A DNA stretch of 8,046 nt. Source: Acidobacteriota bacterium (GTDB taxonomy: Bacteria; Acidobacteriota; Terriglobia; Terriglobales; Acidobacteriaceae). Below, piece after piece: positions 1 through 6,148 of this stretch. Each line of letters opens with the position of its first letter. The first letter of the stretch is position 1. The position numbers were made by a program, and so were the translations under genes. The stretch is from assembly GCA_021781255.1 (NCBI GenBank), contig JAJXXG010000353.1, forward strand, positions 1 to 8,046. The letters run 5' to 3'. The notes beneath the pieces are model-generated. The model was not told where the DNA came from. It saw only the letters and a program-made list of their open reading frames with translations, and ran no database searches.

Positions 1-494
1 GGCGAATGTGCCATCAGGCGGCCTTTGTCGTAGGCGTCTTCGAGCCCATCGAGAAACATGTGGTCGAGAACGCGTCCATGCCCCATGCGATAGCCGCCGC
101 GCGCTCGATCCAGAAGATAGGGTGCGTTGCTCATGCTCTCCATGCCGCCGGCGACCATGATTTTCGCGCTGCCGGCAAGCAGCAGATCGTGCGCGAGCAT
201 GGCAGCTTTCATGCCGGAGCCGCACATTTTGTTAATTGTTGCCGCGCCGGTGGAGGCCGGCAGGCCCGCGCCCAGCGCGGCCTGGCGAGCGGGAGCCTGG
301 CCCATGCCGGCGGGAAGCACGCAGCCGAAGAGGACTTCATCCACTGAGTCGAACGGAATGCCTGCGCGCTCCATGCCGGCGCGGATGGCGGCGGCGCCGA
401 GTTCGGGGGCGGCGAGATCTTTGAAATCGCCCTGGAACGCGCCAATCGGTGTGCGCGCGGCGCCAACGATAACGATCGGATCGGATGCGGCCAT
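1..494 (-). CDS. Thiolase (acetyl-CoA C-acyltransferase), N-terminal 164 codons, cut by the window edge
   Basis: Thiolases cleave 3-ketoacyl-CoA with CoA to give acetyl-CoA and a shortened acyl-CoA, or run the reverse condensation, in the cytoplasm. The visible part begins [20 protein letters not shown], the classic thiolase opening. The active-site motif [10 protein letters not shown] places the nucleophilic cysteine at residue 91, and [12 protein letters not shown] (about 115-126) follows as in the family. [15 protein letters not shown] near the truncation resembles the degradative acyltransferase subgroup rather than PhaA-type biosynthetic enzymes, which usually have a DGL...HMG version. 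The C-terminal half with the catalytic His and second Cys lies outside the window. The ATG at 494 is supported by GAGGAG at 505-500, five bases upstream. The gene follows the short-chain dehydrogenase after 14 bases, so the two are probably one transcript. Family is very secure; substrate (2-methylacetoacetyl-CoA or straight-chain ketoacyl-CoA) is inferred only from neighbours. Confidence 0.93.
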   Translation of the reverse strand, partial: MAASDPIVIVGAARTPIGAFQGDFKDLAAPELGAAAIRAGMERAGIPFDSVDEVLFGCVLPAGMGQAPARQAALGAGLPASTGAATINKMCGSGMKAAMLAHDLLLAGSAKIMVAGGMESMSNAPYLLDRARGGYRMGHGRVLDHMFLDGLEDAYDKGRLMAHS

Positions 495-508
495 GGCTTC
501 TCCTCAAA

Positions 509-1276
509 TCAGCGCGGCGCCATGCGCAGCGCGCCGTCGAGCCGGATGGTTTCGCCGTTGAGCATGGTGTTTTCGCAGATGTGCTTGACCAGTGCAGCAA
601 ACTCCGCCGGCCGCCCCATGCGTGCTGGAAAAGGAACGCTCCTGGCCAGGGCATCCTGCACCTCTTTGGGAAAGCCCGCTACCATCGGCGTCTCAAAAAT
701 TCCCGGCGCTATTGTTACAACGCGAATGCCGGAACGCGCCAGTTCGCGCGCGATGGGCAAGGTGAGCGAAACGACGCCACCCTTCGACGCTGCATAAGCA
801 GCTTGCCCGATCTGTCCGTCGAATGCGGCGATCGATGCGGTATTGACGATCACGCCGCGCTCGCCATCTTCGCCCGGTTCCTCTTTCGCCAGGGCCGCGG
901 CGGCGAGGCGAATCATGTTGAAGGTTCCAACAAGGTTGATGTTCACGGCTTTCGCGAACGTGTCCAGGCGATGCGGCCCGTCGCGGCCGGCGACTTTCTC
1001 AGAAGGCGCAACGCCCGCGCAGTTTACGAGGCCGCGCAGGTGGCCAAAAGCCTGAAGCGCAAGTTCGACCGCGGCCTTGCCGTCGCTTTCGCTGGTCACA
1101 TCGGTGAAAGCAAAGCGGGCTGCTTTTCCCAGTTCGCCGGACAGGGCCTCGCCGGCGGCGCGATTCACATCGGCGATAACAACAAAGCCGCCCTCGGCCG
1201 CCAGAAGCCGCGCCGTTGCCGCGCCCAGTCCCGAGGCTCCGCCGGTCACAAGGAAGACATGATTCTTGATTTGCAT
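509..1276 (-). CDS. HSD10-type short-chain dehydrogenase (3-hydroxyacyl-CoA / 2-methyl-3-hydroxybutyryl-CoA dehydrogenase)
   Basis: This 255-residue classical SDR probably oxidises a 3-hydroxyacyl-CoA to the 3-ketoacyl-CoA with NAD+. The Rossmann glycine motif TGGASGLG is at 11-18. Asp36, at the end of the second strand, favours NAD over NADP. NCAG is at 85-88. The catalytic residues are Asn114, Ser148, Tyr161 and Lys165 (YAASK). Several stretches read like human HSD17B10 (recalled, not aligned by program): [46 protein letters not shown] and the C-terminal [13 protein letters not shown]. Length also equals that family's. HSD10 acts in isoleucine breakdown on 2-methyl-3-hydroxybutyryl-CoA, which suits a neighbouring thiolase and branched-chain acyl-CoA dehydrogenase. 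The start at 1276 fits the family N-terminus, but no good Shine-Dalgarno lies within 12 bases; the closest purine run, AGGAAA at 1298-1293, is too far. A generic SDR reductase is less likely. Confidence 0.92.
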   Translation of the reverse strand: MQIKNHVFLVTGGASGLGAATARLLAAEGGFVVIADVNRAAGEALSGELGKAARFAFTDVTSESDGKAAVELALQAFGHLRGLVNCAGVAPSEKVAGRDGPHRLDTFAKAVNINLVGTFNMIRLAAAALAKEEPGEDGERGVIVNTASIAAFDGQIGQAAYAASKGGVVSLTLPIARELARSGIRVVTIAPGIFETPMVAGFPKEVQDALARSVPFPARMGRPAEFAALVKHICENTMLNGETIRLDGALRMAPR

Positions 1277-1313
1277 GAGGAGCTGCTCTGGTTTCCTAGT
1301 CCCGTGCGAAGCA

Positions 1314-1340
1314 TATCACCGCGGGACTATCTGTGATAAT
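1314..1340. promoter_or_regulatory. Dyad and possible -10 box between the divergent dehydrogenase genes
   Basis: The 93 bases between the two divergent start codons must contain promoters for both strands. TATCAC (1314-1319) and its exact complement GTGATA (1333-1338) form an inverted repeat with a 13-base gap. The right arm overlaps GATAAT (1335-1340), a plausible plus-strand -10 box for the acyl-CoA dehydrogenase gene. No convincing -35 box is visible 16-18 bases upstream. A repressor bound to the dyad could block the promoter, as TetR- or GntR-type regulators do for fatty-acid genes. A six-base dyad can also arise by chance. Confidence 0.3.
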
Positions 1341-1354
1341 ACTGATCGGATGCC

Positions 1355-1360
1355 GGGAGG
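1355..1360 (+). promoter_or_regulatory. Ribosome binding site that supports the TTG start of the acyl-CoA dehydrogenase
   Basis: GGGAGG lies nine bases before TTG at 1370. Reading upstream in the same frame there is a TGA at 1343-1345 and no ATG or GTG between it and 1370. The next in-frame Met is residue 44, inside the conserved N-terminal helical domain. TTG is therefore the only credible start. Confidence 0.7.
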
Positions 1361-1369
1361 AAAACGCTC

Positions 1370-2542
1370 TTGAACACCCATTCGCCAGTCGCGCCCGTCA
1401 CGCCCCCGCCCGTCACACAATTGACCGAAGAGGAAGCGCTTTTTCGCGACTCCGTGCGTCAGTTTTCACAAGATGAGCTTACCCCGCTGGTCCGCCGCAT
1501 GGATGAGAACCAGCAGATGGATGCCGCGCTCGTGCGCAAGCTGTTTGCGCTGGGCCTGATGGGCATTGAGGTTCCCGAGGAGTTCGGCGGCAGCGGCGGC
1601 TCGTTCTTTGACTCCGTTCTGGCCGTGGAGACGCTTTCAGAAGTCGACCCGGCGGTGGCGCTGCTGGTCGACGTGCACAACACGCTTGTCGTCAACGCGC
1701 TGATGAGCTGGGGCACGCCGGAGCAGAAGCAAAAATATCTTCCCCGGCTGGCAAAGGATACCGTGGGCGCCTACGCGTTGAGCGAAGCGGGATCGGGCTC
1801 CGACGCTTTCGCGCTCGAAACGCGCGCTGAGAAGAGTGGCGGCGAGTATGTTCTCACCGGGCGCAAACTTTGGATCTCGAATGCGAAGGAAGCCGGGTTG
1901 TTCATCGTCTTCGCCACCGTGGATGCGAGCGCCGGCTACAAAGGCATCACCGCCTTCCTCATCGAGAACGGCGCCGCGGGATTCACCGTCGGCAGGAAAG
2001 AAGACAAGCTGGGTATTCGCGCTTCAAGCACCTGCGAATTGATTCTGGATGGATGCGCGGTCCCGGCGGCGCAGGTATTGGGCAAAGCAGGCAACGGCTA
2101 CAAGATTGCAATGGAGTCGTTGAATGGCGGGCGCATCGGCATTGGCGCGCAAATGCTTGGACTGGCCGAAGGCGCCTGGGGCCACGCCCTGAAGCATGCA
2201 AAGGAGCGCAAGCAATTCGGCAAGGCCATCGTCGAGTTTCAGGCCATGCAATTTCAGCTTGCAGAGATGGCTACAGATATCGAGGCCGCGAAGCTGATGG
2301 TTTACAACGCGGCCCGCCTCAAAGATGCGCAGCTTGAATTCCGCAAGGAAGCGGCCATGTGCAAATACTACGCATCGCACGTCGCCGAGCGCGTGGCGAG
2401 TCTTGCTGTCGAGGTTCTGGGCGGGCAGGGATTTGTGAAGGAGTCGCCGGTGGAGAAACTTTATCGCGACGCAAAGATCGGAACCATCTACGAGGGAACA
2501 TCATTTATGCAACTGGCGGCGATCGCGAAGATGGTGTTGTAG
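1370..2542 (+). CDS. Acyl-CoA dehydrogenase, short/branched-chain (ACADSB-like)
   Basis: This FAD-dependent enzyme of 390 residues introduces a trans-2 double bond into an acyl-CoA and passes electrons to electron-transfer flavoprotein. The usual three domains are visible: an N-terminal helical domain (about 20-132), a middle beta domain (about 133-230) and a C-terminal helical domain (about 240-390). ALSEAGSGSD (136-145) and WISNA (168-172) are the flavin and substrate signatures. ERKQFGKAI (279-287), GGQGFVKESPVEK and RDAKIGTIYEGTS follow, placing the catalytic base at Glu375. Stretches such as KLGIRASSTC, LNGGRIGIGAQMLGLA and KYYAS read very like mammalian short/branched-chain acyl-CoA dehydrogenase, which acts on 2-methylbutyryl-CoA; butyryl- or isobutyryl-CoA are alternatives. 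A Pro-rich N-terminal tail (about 1-16) precedes the domain. The gene diverges from the SDR-thiolase pair and probably shares its regulation. Confidence 0.95.
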   Translation: MNTHSPVAPVTPPPVTQLTEEEALFRDSVRQFSQDELTPLVRRMDENQQMDAALVRKLFALGLMGIEVPEEFGGSGGSFFDSVLAVETLSEVDPAVALLVDVHNTLVVNALMSWGTPEQKQKYLPRLAKDTVGAYALSEAGSGSDAFALETRAEKSGGEYVLTGRKLWISNAKEAGLFIVFATVDASAGYKGITAFLIENGAAGFTVGRKEDKLGIRASSTCELILDGCAVPAAQVLGKAGNGYKIAMESLNGGRIGIGAQMLGLAEGAWGHALKHAKERKQFGKAIVEFQAMQFQLAEMATDIEAAKLMVYNAARLKDAQLEFRKEAAMCKYYASHVAERVASLAVEVLGGQGFVKESPVEKLYRDAKIGTIYEGTSFMQLAAIAKMVL

Positions 2543-2640
2543 GCCTTTGCACAAATACTTCAAATTGCAGGTTGCATTGGTAGACACCGGCACGGGCGAA
2601 TTGAGGCGGGCTTTCGCAGGAGATTAGAACTTGTCGCAGA

Positions 2641-2680
2641 GTGAGGCAGAATCTGCGAACGCGCTCACGGTCCATTTTTT
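2641..2680 (+). terminator. Weak candidate terminator downstream of the acyl-CoA dehydrogenase
   Basis: GTGAG (2641-2645) can pair with CTCAC (2664-2668), enclosing a smaller hairpin GCAGA-A-TCTGC (2646-2656). Six T residues follow at 2675-2680. The six-base gap between the outer stem and the T run and the interrupted stem make it a poor intrinsic terminator. It sits in the 208-base gap between the catabolic gene and the metal operon, where one would be expected. The rest of that gap shows nothing clear. Confidence 0.25.
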
Positions 2681-2735
2681 GCGATCCAAATCACCTCGGA
2701 AGAAATCTAGTAAAGGATGCTGAAAACGAGAGGTG

Positions 2736-2744
2736 TGGTATGCT
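2736..2744 (+). promoter_or_regulatory. Candidate extended -10 promoter of the metal efflux operon
   Basis: TGGTATGCT (2736-2744) matches the extended -10 pattern TGnTAnnnT. No good -35 hexamer is seen 16-18 bases upstream, but extended -10 promoters need it less. Transcription would start about seven bases after the box, at or next to the preferred ATG at 2751. No CueR-like dyad or CopY/BlaI-type TACAnnTGTA box was recognised nearby. Confidence 0.3.
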
Positions 2745-2750
2745 GTGCGC

Positions 2751-3104
2751 ATGAGCAGAAAGGGTGCGTTGTTGATGCTGATCGTTGTGCTGCTTTGGTC
2801 TGCGCTCCCGGCATCTGCGTTTCTGCTCACGAGCCGCTCCACTGGTCTGCCCCCTTGTTGCCGCGGAATGGGGCAAAGTTGCCCGATGCGCGGCACGGGT
2901 CTGGGTTGCGCCGCCTGCGGCAAACTTGGGGAGAACGTCGCGGTCGCTCCTGAGGCTCCGCCGGCTCAGGCGCAGACAGCAGTCTTTTTGCCTTATCGAA
3001 CCAGTCTGTTGCGTTGCGATGCTTCTGGCCCCCAAGGCCAGTTCGCTTTTGATGCGCCGCCCCCTGAGCCATCGCCGGGTGGAGTTTCCATTCTCCGCAT
3101 CTAA
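2751..3104 (+). CDS. Exported Cys/Met-rich small protein heading the metal efflux operon, family not recognised
   Basis: I do not recognise a named family. From ATG 2751 the 117-residue product begins MSRKGALLML and has a textbook signal peptide: positive n-region, hydrophobic core to about residue 18 and an ASA cleavage site after residue 23. The mature part of about 94 residues opens with a metal-ligand cluster, PPCCRGMGQSCPM (Cys36, Cys37, Met40, Cys44, Met46), then GCAACG, a CxxC at Cys53 and Cys56. Cys89 is alone. The remainder is rich in Pro and Ala and probably disordered. It precedes the CusC-like gene by 108 bases on the same strand. Inference: a periplasmic Cu(I)/Ag(I) binding protein, doing the job of CusF or of a metal buffer, although no CusF fold is evident. 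In-frame GTG codons at 2733 and 2745 would lengthen it; ATG gives the better signal peptide but lacks a close ribosome site. Confidence 0.72.
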   Translation: MSRKGALLMLIVVLLWSALPASAFLLTSRSTGLPPCCRGMGQSCPMRGTGLGCAACGKLGENVAVAPEAPPAQAQTAVFLPYRTSLLRCDASGPQGQFAFDAPPPEPSPGGVSILRI

Positions 3105-3201
3105 AACTCCCCCCTTCGCAGCTTGAATCGGGGTCTTCGCGTGTCCCGGCGCGTCTCTTTGCGCCACAGATGCGTCGCAGGACCGCAGGCCATGCAATTG
3201 C

Positions 3202-3208
3202 GGGAGGA
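3202..3208 (+). promoter_or_regulatory. Ribosome binding site that fixes the CusC-like start
   Basis: GGGAGGA lies four bases before ATG 3213. The frame is open further upstream, with a TTG at 3123 and an ATG at 3192. Only the start at 3213 gives both this ribosome site and a protein that opens directly with a signal peptide. Confidence 0.7.
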
Positions 3209-3212
3209 AGCG

Positions 3213-4574
3213 ATGAAATCCTTGTTTGCGGTATTCCTTGTTGCAGCATCGAGCACATTTCCCTTTTGTGCCGCTCGCGCCCAAGGACCGGACGGGGCTA
3301 CCGGGCTGACTGCATTCGAAGCCCTGTTTGCAGCTCAGCCCAAACCAGAAGTACTCGGTCCAGCGATGACACTCGACGACGCGGAGCGGATCGCACTGGC
3401 TGAGAATCCCGAGATTGCAGCGGCCGCCCGGCGCCTGGCTGTGACTGAGGCGCACGTGCCCGTTGCCGGCACGCTTGACGATCCAACTGCGATGTACCGG
3501 GGATGGGGCGTGCCGCTCAGTCAGCCCTGGAACTTCAACGACGCGCAGAACATGTTCAGCCTGAGCCAGACTTTCCCTGGAGCGGGCAAACGCGCATTGC
3601 GCACGAGCGTGGCGCAGTCTGACGTGGACGTTGCCAGGGCGCAGCTCGCCGAGGTCCGCCTGGAAGTCCGGGTTCGGGTTCGCAAGGCCTTTGACGATCT
3701 GCTGCTCGCCGAGCAGGAGATGAAGATCCACGACGGGCACGTTGACATCGCGCACCAGGCTATCGAAGCCGCGCGTATCAAGTATGCGGTCGGCAAGGTC
3801 TCGCAACAGGACATTCTCAAGGCGCAGGTGGCGCTGACGGAGCTTGCCGAACATATGATCCGGTTCGACCGCGATGCGGGAGTTGCGCGGGCCCGGCTCA
3901 ACACCCTGCTGGGGCGCGATCCTGCGGTGCCGATAGATGCGCAGGGCAAATTTGCCGTGGCGTCCTCACTGCCTGCGATTGAAACGCTTGAAGACATTGC
4001 GCTTCAATCGCGGCCTGATTTGGCTGCGGCACACGACATGGCCGAGCGAAGCCACAAGCAGCAGGCGCTGGTGAAGAAGGCTTTCGTTCCCGACTTCACC
4101 GTCTCGGGCGGATACATGCTGATGCAGCCCAACGCCATGATGCGCAACAACTACATGATCGAAGGCTCGATGAATCTGCCCTGGCTCAATCGCCGTAAGC
4201 ACGATGCGGAGATCGCCGAGGCAACTGCCGCCGCCACCGAGCAGGACACCGAGCTGGCCGAGATGCGCAACTCTGTCTTCGGGCAGATCGGAGAAGCGCT
4301 GATCGAGGTGCATACGGCGCAGAGATTCGCGATCCTGTATCATGACCAGCTTCGCCCCCAGGCCGAGGCGACGCTCGAATCAAGCGTGATCGCTTATGAA
4401 AACGATAAGACTGATTTTCTTGACCTGCTCGACAGCCAGATGACAGTGATCAATATCGACCTGGCCTGGGTGCAGGCCGTCGAGGATTTCGATTCGCGCC
4501 TTGCGGATCTCGAACTCGCCGCAGGCTCCACGCTCGACCAGTTTCAGCAACCCGCGCCGGAGGTGAAACCATGA
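3213..4574 (+). CDS. cusC: CusC-like outer-membrane efflux channel (TolC/OEP family)
   Basis: This 453-residue protein is the outer-membrane exit duct of a tripartite metal pump. MKSLFAVFLV begins a signal peptide ending ARA-Q near residue 23. The Cys at 19 lacks a lipobox (PFC, not A/G/S before Cys), so unlike E. coli CusC it is probably not a lipoprotein. Two outer-membrane efflux repeats follow, roughly 55-235 and 260-440, each beginning with helices of the periplasmic tunnel (LDDAERIALAENPEI; LEDIALQSRPDL). SLSQTFPGAGKRA (116-128) and FDDLLLAEQEM are typical of metal-family members. The second repeat has six methionines between residues 302 and 320 (YMLMQPNAMM, then M315 and M320), in a probable beta-barrel strand or loop. 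The stop overlaps the adaptor start by four bases (ATGA), so translation is coupled. Identity as an RND-type duct is secure; the symbol rests on the neighbours. Confidence 0.9.
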   Translation: MKSLFAVFLVAASSTFPFCAARAQGPDGATGLTAFEALFAAQPKPEVLGPAMTLDDAERIALAENPEIAAAARRLAVTEAHVPVAGTLDDPTAMYRGWGVPLSQPWNFNDAQNMFSLSQTFPGAGKRALRTSVAQSDVDVARAQLAEVRLEVRVRVRKAFDDLLLAEQEMKIHDGHVDIAHQAIEAARIKYAVGKVSQQDILKAQVALTELAEHMIRFDRDAGVARARLNTLLGRDPAVPIDAQGKFAVASSLPAIETLEDIALQSRPDLAAAHDMAERSHKQQALVKKAFVPDFTVSGGYMLMQPNAMMRNNYMIEGSMNLPWLNRRKHDAEIAEATAAATEQDTELAEMRNSVFGQIGEALIEVHTAQRFAILYHDQLRPQAEATLESSVIAYENDKTDFLDLLDSQMTVINIDLAWVQAVEDFDSRLADLELAAGSTLDQFQQPAPEVKP

Positions 4575-6148
4575 GGACGCGACAGTACCAGTTTGCTCTT
4601 GTTGCGGCAATCGCCGTTTGTGTCGCGCTCGGCGGCGCGCTTGCCTACGTACTCCTGCACCGGGGATTTCACGTGCCGGCTGCGCTCACAGAGGACGATT
4701 CAGTGATCGCGCATGGCCCCGCTGTATCGCCCCGACCCGCCCCGTCGAATGCTTCCGCGTCTGGCAACACTGCACCGCTCTCGCCCATTCAACTGTCACC
4801 GCAACGGCTTCAGCAGATCGGCGTCACCACGGCCACCGTTACCTTGAAAGACGTGAATGACAATTTGAATGTTCCTGGCAACGTGGACATCGACGAAGAA
4901 GAACTTGCTTACGTGCAAACGCGTTTTCCCGGCTGGATTCAGGATGTCTACGCAAATGCTACCTACCAGTATGTGCGCAAAGGCGAGCCCCTCTTTACCA
5001 TTTACAGTCCCGACCTGGTGAGCAGCGAGCAGGAATACCTGCTGGCCCGGAAGAACCAGAAAGCATTCGAACCGGACGCGCACGGAGTGGCCGCGCAGGA
5101 AGGCGGCTGGCTGCTGCAGGCAACGGAAGAGCGGCTGCGTCAGTTCGGCGTGCCGGCCCAGGCCATCGCCAGCCTGGTGAAGACCGGCGTGGTCGAACGC
5201 AATATCGCCATCGACTCCCCGGTCTCCGGCTACATCACCGATCGCAATGCGTTGCCGAACGCCTATGTGCAGCCGGATACCAAACTCTATACCATCGCCG
5301 ATCTCTCCACTGTTTGGGTCTATGCCAATGTGTTTCAGGATGCCGTTGGCCAATTGCGGCCCGGCAATCCCGCTCTGGTGACTGTTGATGCCTATCCAGG
5401 CCGAAATTTCCACGGCCGAATTGATCAGATACTTCCCCAGGTCGATCCCGCCACGCGTACCGTCCGCGTGCGCCTGGTGTTTCGCAATCCCGGCGTGCTG
5501 CTCAAGCCGGGCATGTACGTCAACGTCAATATCCACGAGCCGCTGGGAAGGCACATGGTGATTCCCGCCTCTGCGGTGCTCGAAACGGGGCAGCAGGCCA
5601 TCGCGTTCGTCGATCGCGGGCAGGGTTATCTTGAGCCGCGTATCATCCAGATCGGACCCCAGATTGATGACTCCGTCGTTGTGCTGAGCGGGCTGAAGTC
5701 CGGCGAACGGGTCGTCAGCTCCGCCAACTTCCTGGTGGATTCGGAAGCGCAGCTTCAGGCCGCGCTGGGCGGATTCGCACCGCCGCCTCCGGCTTCGTCG
5801 CACGGTTCAAACAGTTCTCCTGCCGCACAGATCGCGATCAAATTGACCACCCAGCCTGAGCCGCCGCGCTCAGGTGCTAATACGCTGCACGTCACGCTGG
5901 TTGACGCCGGCGGCAAGCCGGTGACAGGAGCGCAGGTGACGGTCACCTTCTTCATACCGGCCATGCCCGCCATGGGGATGGCGGCGCAGCGCGCCGTAGC
6001 CGATCTCGTGGAGAAGGGCGGCGGAATCTACCAGGGCTCGCTTCAGTTGCCGTCGGGAGGCACATGGCAGGTAACAGTCTCCGTGAGGCGCGGAGCGCAA
6101 ACTCTGGCTACTAAGCAGTTCAGTCTGGAAGCCACGGGAGGCATGTGA
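4571..6148 (+). CDS. cusB: CusB-like periplasmic adaptor (membrane fusion protein) with C-terminal YtkA/FixH-like domain
   Basis: The adaptor bridges the inner-membrane pump and the outer-membrane duct. Residues 8-29 form a membrane anchor without a lipobox; 40-70 is a Pro/Ser/Ala linker. Residues 71-125 begin the barrel (LSPQRLQQIGV, VPGNVDIDEE). Residues 118-220 hold the split lipoyl half-motifs (GWIQDVYANATYQYVRKGEPL and IDSPVSGYIT) around a helical hairpin (147-205). The beta-barrel (TVWVYANVFQ, LKPGMYVNVNI) and membrane-proximal domain (VIPASAVLETG onward) run to about 400. E. coli CusB stops about here, at roughly 407 residues; this protein continues to 525. After a Pro/Ser linker, 420-525 read as a YtkA/FixH-like beta-sandwich (GKPVTGAQV, PAMPAMGM, GIYQGSL, GTWQVTV). 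GGAGGTG at 4559-4565 is a strong ribosome site. The N-terminal Met ligands of E. coli CusB are absent. Confidence 0.92.
   Translation: MRTRQYQFALVAAIAVCVALGGALAYVLLHRGFHVPAALTEDDSVIAHGPAVSPRPAPSNASASGNTAPLSPIQLSPQRLQQIGVTTATVTLKDVNDNLNVPGNVDIDEEELAYVQTRFPGWIQDVYANATYQYVRKGEPLFTIYSPDLVSSEQEYLLARKNQKAFEPDAHGVAAQEGGWLLQATEERLRQFGVPAQAIASLVKTGVVERNIAIDSPVSGYITDRNALPNAYVQPDTKLYTIADLSTVWVYANVFQDAVGQLRPGNPALVTVDAYPGRNFHGRIDQILPQVDPATRTVRVRLVFRNPGVLLKPGMYVNVNIHEPLGRHMVIPASAVLETGQQAIAFVDRGQGYLEPRIIQIGPQIDDSVVVLSGLKSGERVVSSANFLVDSEAQLQAALGGFAPPPPASSHGSNSSPAAQIAIKLTTQPEPPRSGANTLHVTLVDAGGKPVTGAQVTVTFFIPAMPAMGMAAQRAVADLVEKGGGIYQGSLQLPSGGTWQVTVSVRRGAQTLATKQFSLEATGGM
6136..6141 (+). promoter_or_regulatory. 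Ribosome binding site of the CusA-like gene, inside the end of the adaptor gene
   Basis: GGGAGG lies six bases before ATG 6148 and within the last codons of the adaptor gene. The adaptor stop TGA (6146-6148) and the pump ATG (6148-6150) share one base (TGATG), an arrangement that favours termination-reinitiation coupling. Confidence 0.65.

Noticed and set aside
485..1336. A 283-codon plus-strand frame opposite the short-chain dehydrogenase
   Set aside because: The minus strand encodes a complete SDR with all catalytic residues; the plus-strand product resembles nothing I know and overlaps the thiolase start.
3148..3165. A GGCGC/GCGCC hairpin in the gap between the small protein and channel genes
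   Set aside because: The stem is only five base pairs with an eight-base loop and no T run follows, so I cannot support a terminator or attenuator; it is ordinary for GC-rich spacer DNA.
3123..3212. An N-terminal extension of the channel protein from TTG 3123 or ATG 3192
   Set aside because: Either start would put a basic, non-conserved segment before the signal peptide, and neither has a ribosome site as good as GGGAGGA before ATG 3213.
2691..3854. A 387-codon minus-strand frame across the small protein and channel genes
   Set aside because: The product is Arg/Gln/Ser-rich without recognisable domains. The plus strand here has two signal peptides, a good ribosome site and a TolC-family product.
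4796..5803. A 335-codon minus-strand frame opposite the adaptor gene
   Set aside because: It is the antisense shadow of conserved lipoyl and barrel segments of the adaptor and shows no motif of its own.
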